DNA of 6,880 bases. It comes from an uncultured Clostridium sp. GTDB taxonomy: Bacteria > Bacillota > Clostridia > TANB77 > CAG-508. The position numbers and the translations under genes are program-made. Position 1 is the stretch's first letter. Every line of letters begins with the position of its first letter. Positions 6,133-6,880 of the stretch are shown here, piece by piece. The notes beneath the pieces were generated by a model. It ran no database searches. It saw nothing but the letters and a program-made list of their open reading frames with translations, and had not been told where the DNA came from. Where the stretch lies: assembly GCA_900556945.1 (NCBI GenBank), contig USQP01000036.1, positions 1-6,880 on the forward strand, read 5' to 3'.

Positions 6133-6880
6133 TTATGCTAAAAAACTAGGTTCTGCTTTGGTCGATTGTTGATGATAAAAATCGCTATAAATTCCATTAT
6201 TATGTATTAATTGTTCGTGTGTTCCTTCTTCCACTATATTTCCATTATCTAACACTATAATTTTGTCACTATATTTCACGTCTGACACCTTATTAGAAAT
6301 AATAATGCACGTCTTTTCGTCTGATAATTCTTTAATATTTTCAATTAACTTTTCAGAAGTTCTATTATCTAATGCAGAAAATGTATCATCAAAAATTAGA
6401 ATACTACTCTCCTTTAGGAAAGCTCTAGAGATAGCAACTCTTTGTTTTTGTCCACCTGATAAATCTCCTCCTCTTTCTCCTATTATCGTGTCAATCCCTT
6501 TTGGCATCCTTTTAATATCATCATATACGATTGCTTTTTTCGTGCTTTCTTTAATTTTTTCTTCATCATATTCATCTCTAAACAAACTGATATTATCTTT
6601 TAAAGTTGATGAGAACAAGAAATTATCTTGTGTAATATAACAAATGTTATTTCTTAGTGTCTCTATTGGTATTTCATTAATATCTTTACCATCAATTTTT
6701 ATTTTTCCATTTGGTACACTGTATAATCTCGTCAATAAATTCATTAAAGTTGTTTTTCCACTTCCGATTGTTCCAATAATTCCTAAAGTTTCTCCTTGTT
6801 CTATTTCTATATTTATATTTTCTAAAGCCTTATCAATGATTCCAGGATAATTAAAATCTAAATTTTTTATTGTAATGTTT
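6133..6880 (-). CDS. ABC exporter subunit with degenerate ATPase site, 5' part missing
   Basis: The open frame enters from the right edge; 248 residues are visible, all nucleotide-binding domain, so the membrane domain lies outside. The Met at 6744 falls inside the domain, just after Walker A, and is not the start. Motifs: A-loop Tyr in FNYPG (Tyr codon 6862-6847 region), Walker A GTIGSGKT (Lys codon 6754-6756), ITQD Q-loop, ERGGDLSGGQ with canonical signature (6448-6462), Walker B LIFDD where the catalytic Glu is Asp (6385-6387), D-loop SALD, and Asn (6292-6294) where the switch His is expected (SNK for AHR). This subunit binds ATP but probably cannot hydrolyse it. It corresponds to the non-catalytic partner of heterodimers like BmrC (YheI) or TM287; Asp at the Walker B Glu is usual there, while loss of the His as well is a stronger degeneration. 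It is the upstream gene of a two-gene operon. Confidence 0.93.
   Translation of the reverse strand, partial: NITIKNLDFNYPGIIDKALENINIEIEQGETLGIIGTIGSGKTTLMNLLTRLYSVPNGKIKIDGKDINEIPIETLRNNICYITQDNFLFSSTLKDNISLFRDEYDEEKIKESTKKAIVYDDIKRMPKGIDTIIGERGGDLSGGQKQRVAISRAFLKESSILIFDDTFSALDNRTSEKLIENIKELSDEKTCIIISNKVSDVKYSDKIIVLDNGNIVEEGTHEQLIHNNGIYSDFYHQQSTKAEPSFLA

Noticed and set aside
6133..6744. A short 203-residue ATPase starting at the Met at 6744.
   Set aside because: This Met directly follows Walker A inside the domain, and the frame stays open to the window edge with a proper A-loop and Walker A upstream, so it is a fragment of a longer gene.
6263..6850. Plus-strand open frames of 125 and 68 codons.
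   Set aside because: Antisense to conserved ABC ATPase motifs; no independent evidence of coding.

Overview
The window is AT-rich (about 30% GC by eye). It carries strong Shine-Dalgarno sites, a T-box controlled isoleucyl-tRNA synthetase gene and a heterodimeric ABC exporter pair. This points to a low-GC Firmicute, most likely a member of the Clostridia; I cannot name a species. All four genes lie on the minus strand, so transcription runs from high to low coordinates. The first 20 bases are Nextera/Tn5 sequencing adapter, not genome, so the left end is an assembly edge that cuts ileS just before its C-terminus.

Region by region, in transcription order: (1) 6880-6133, the ATP-binding domain of a truncated ABC exporter subunit with a degenerate ATPase site. 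(2) 6110-4362, a complete ABC exporter half-transporter with a canonical ATPase site, 22 bases downstream in the same operon. (3) 4347-4320, a terminator ending that operon. (4) 4315-4287, a near-consensus promoter driving a 175-residue coiled-coil protein (4226-3699) built on Trp/Asn heptads. (5) 3698-3570, an AT-rich gap without a clear terminator. (6) 3569-3264, a promoter and a complete T-box riboswitch with specifier AUC, T-box motif and terminator/antiterminator switch. (7) 3260-3081, a nested set of repeats and hairpins lying unusually between the riboswitch terminator and the ileS ribosome binding site. (8) 3059-21, ileS, lacking only its extreme C-terminus.

The two ABC genes should form one heterodimeric exporter: the Asp and Asn replacements in the first subunit and the altered signature motif in the second would meet in the same, non-catalytic ATP site. 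ileS is regulated independently by charging of tRNA-Ile. The coiled-coil gene has its own promoter and no evident functional link to either side. I see no defence system, CRISPR array, integrase or other large mobile element. The least explained parts are the repeat cluster in the ileS leader and the Trp/Asn heptad protein.
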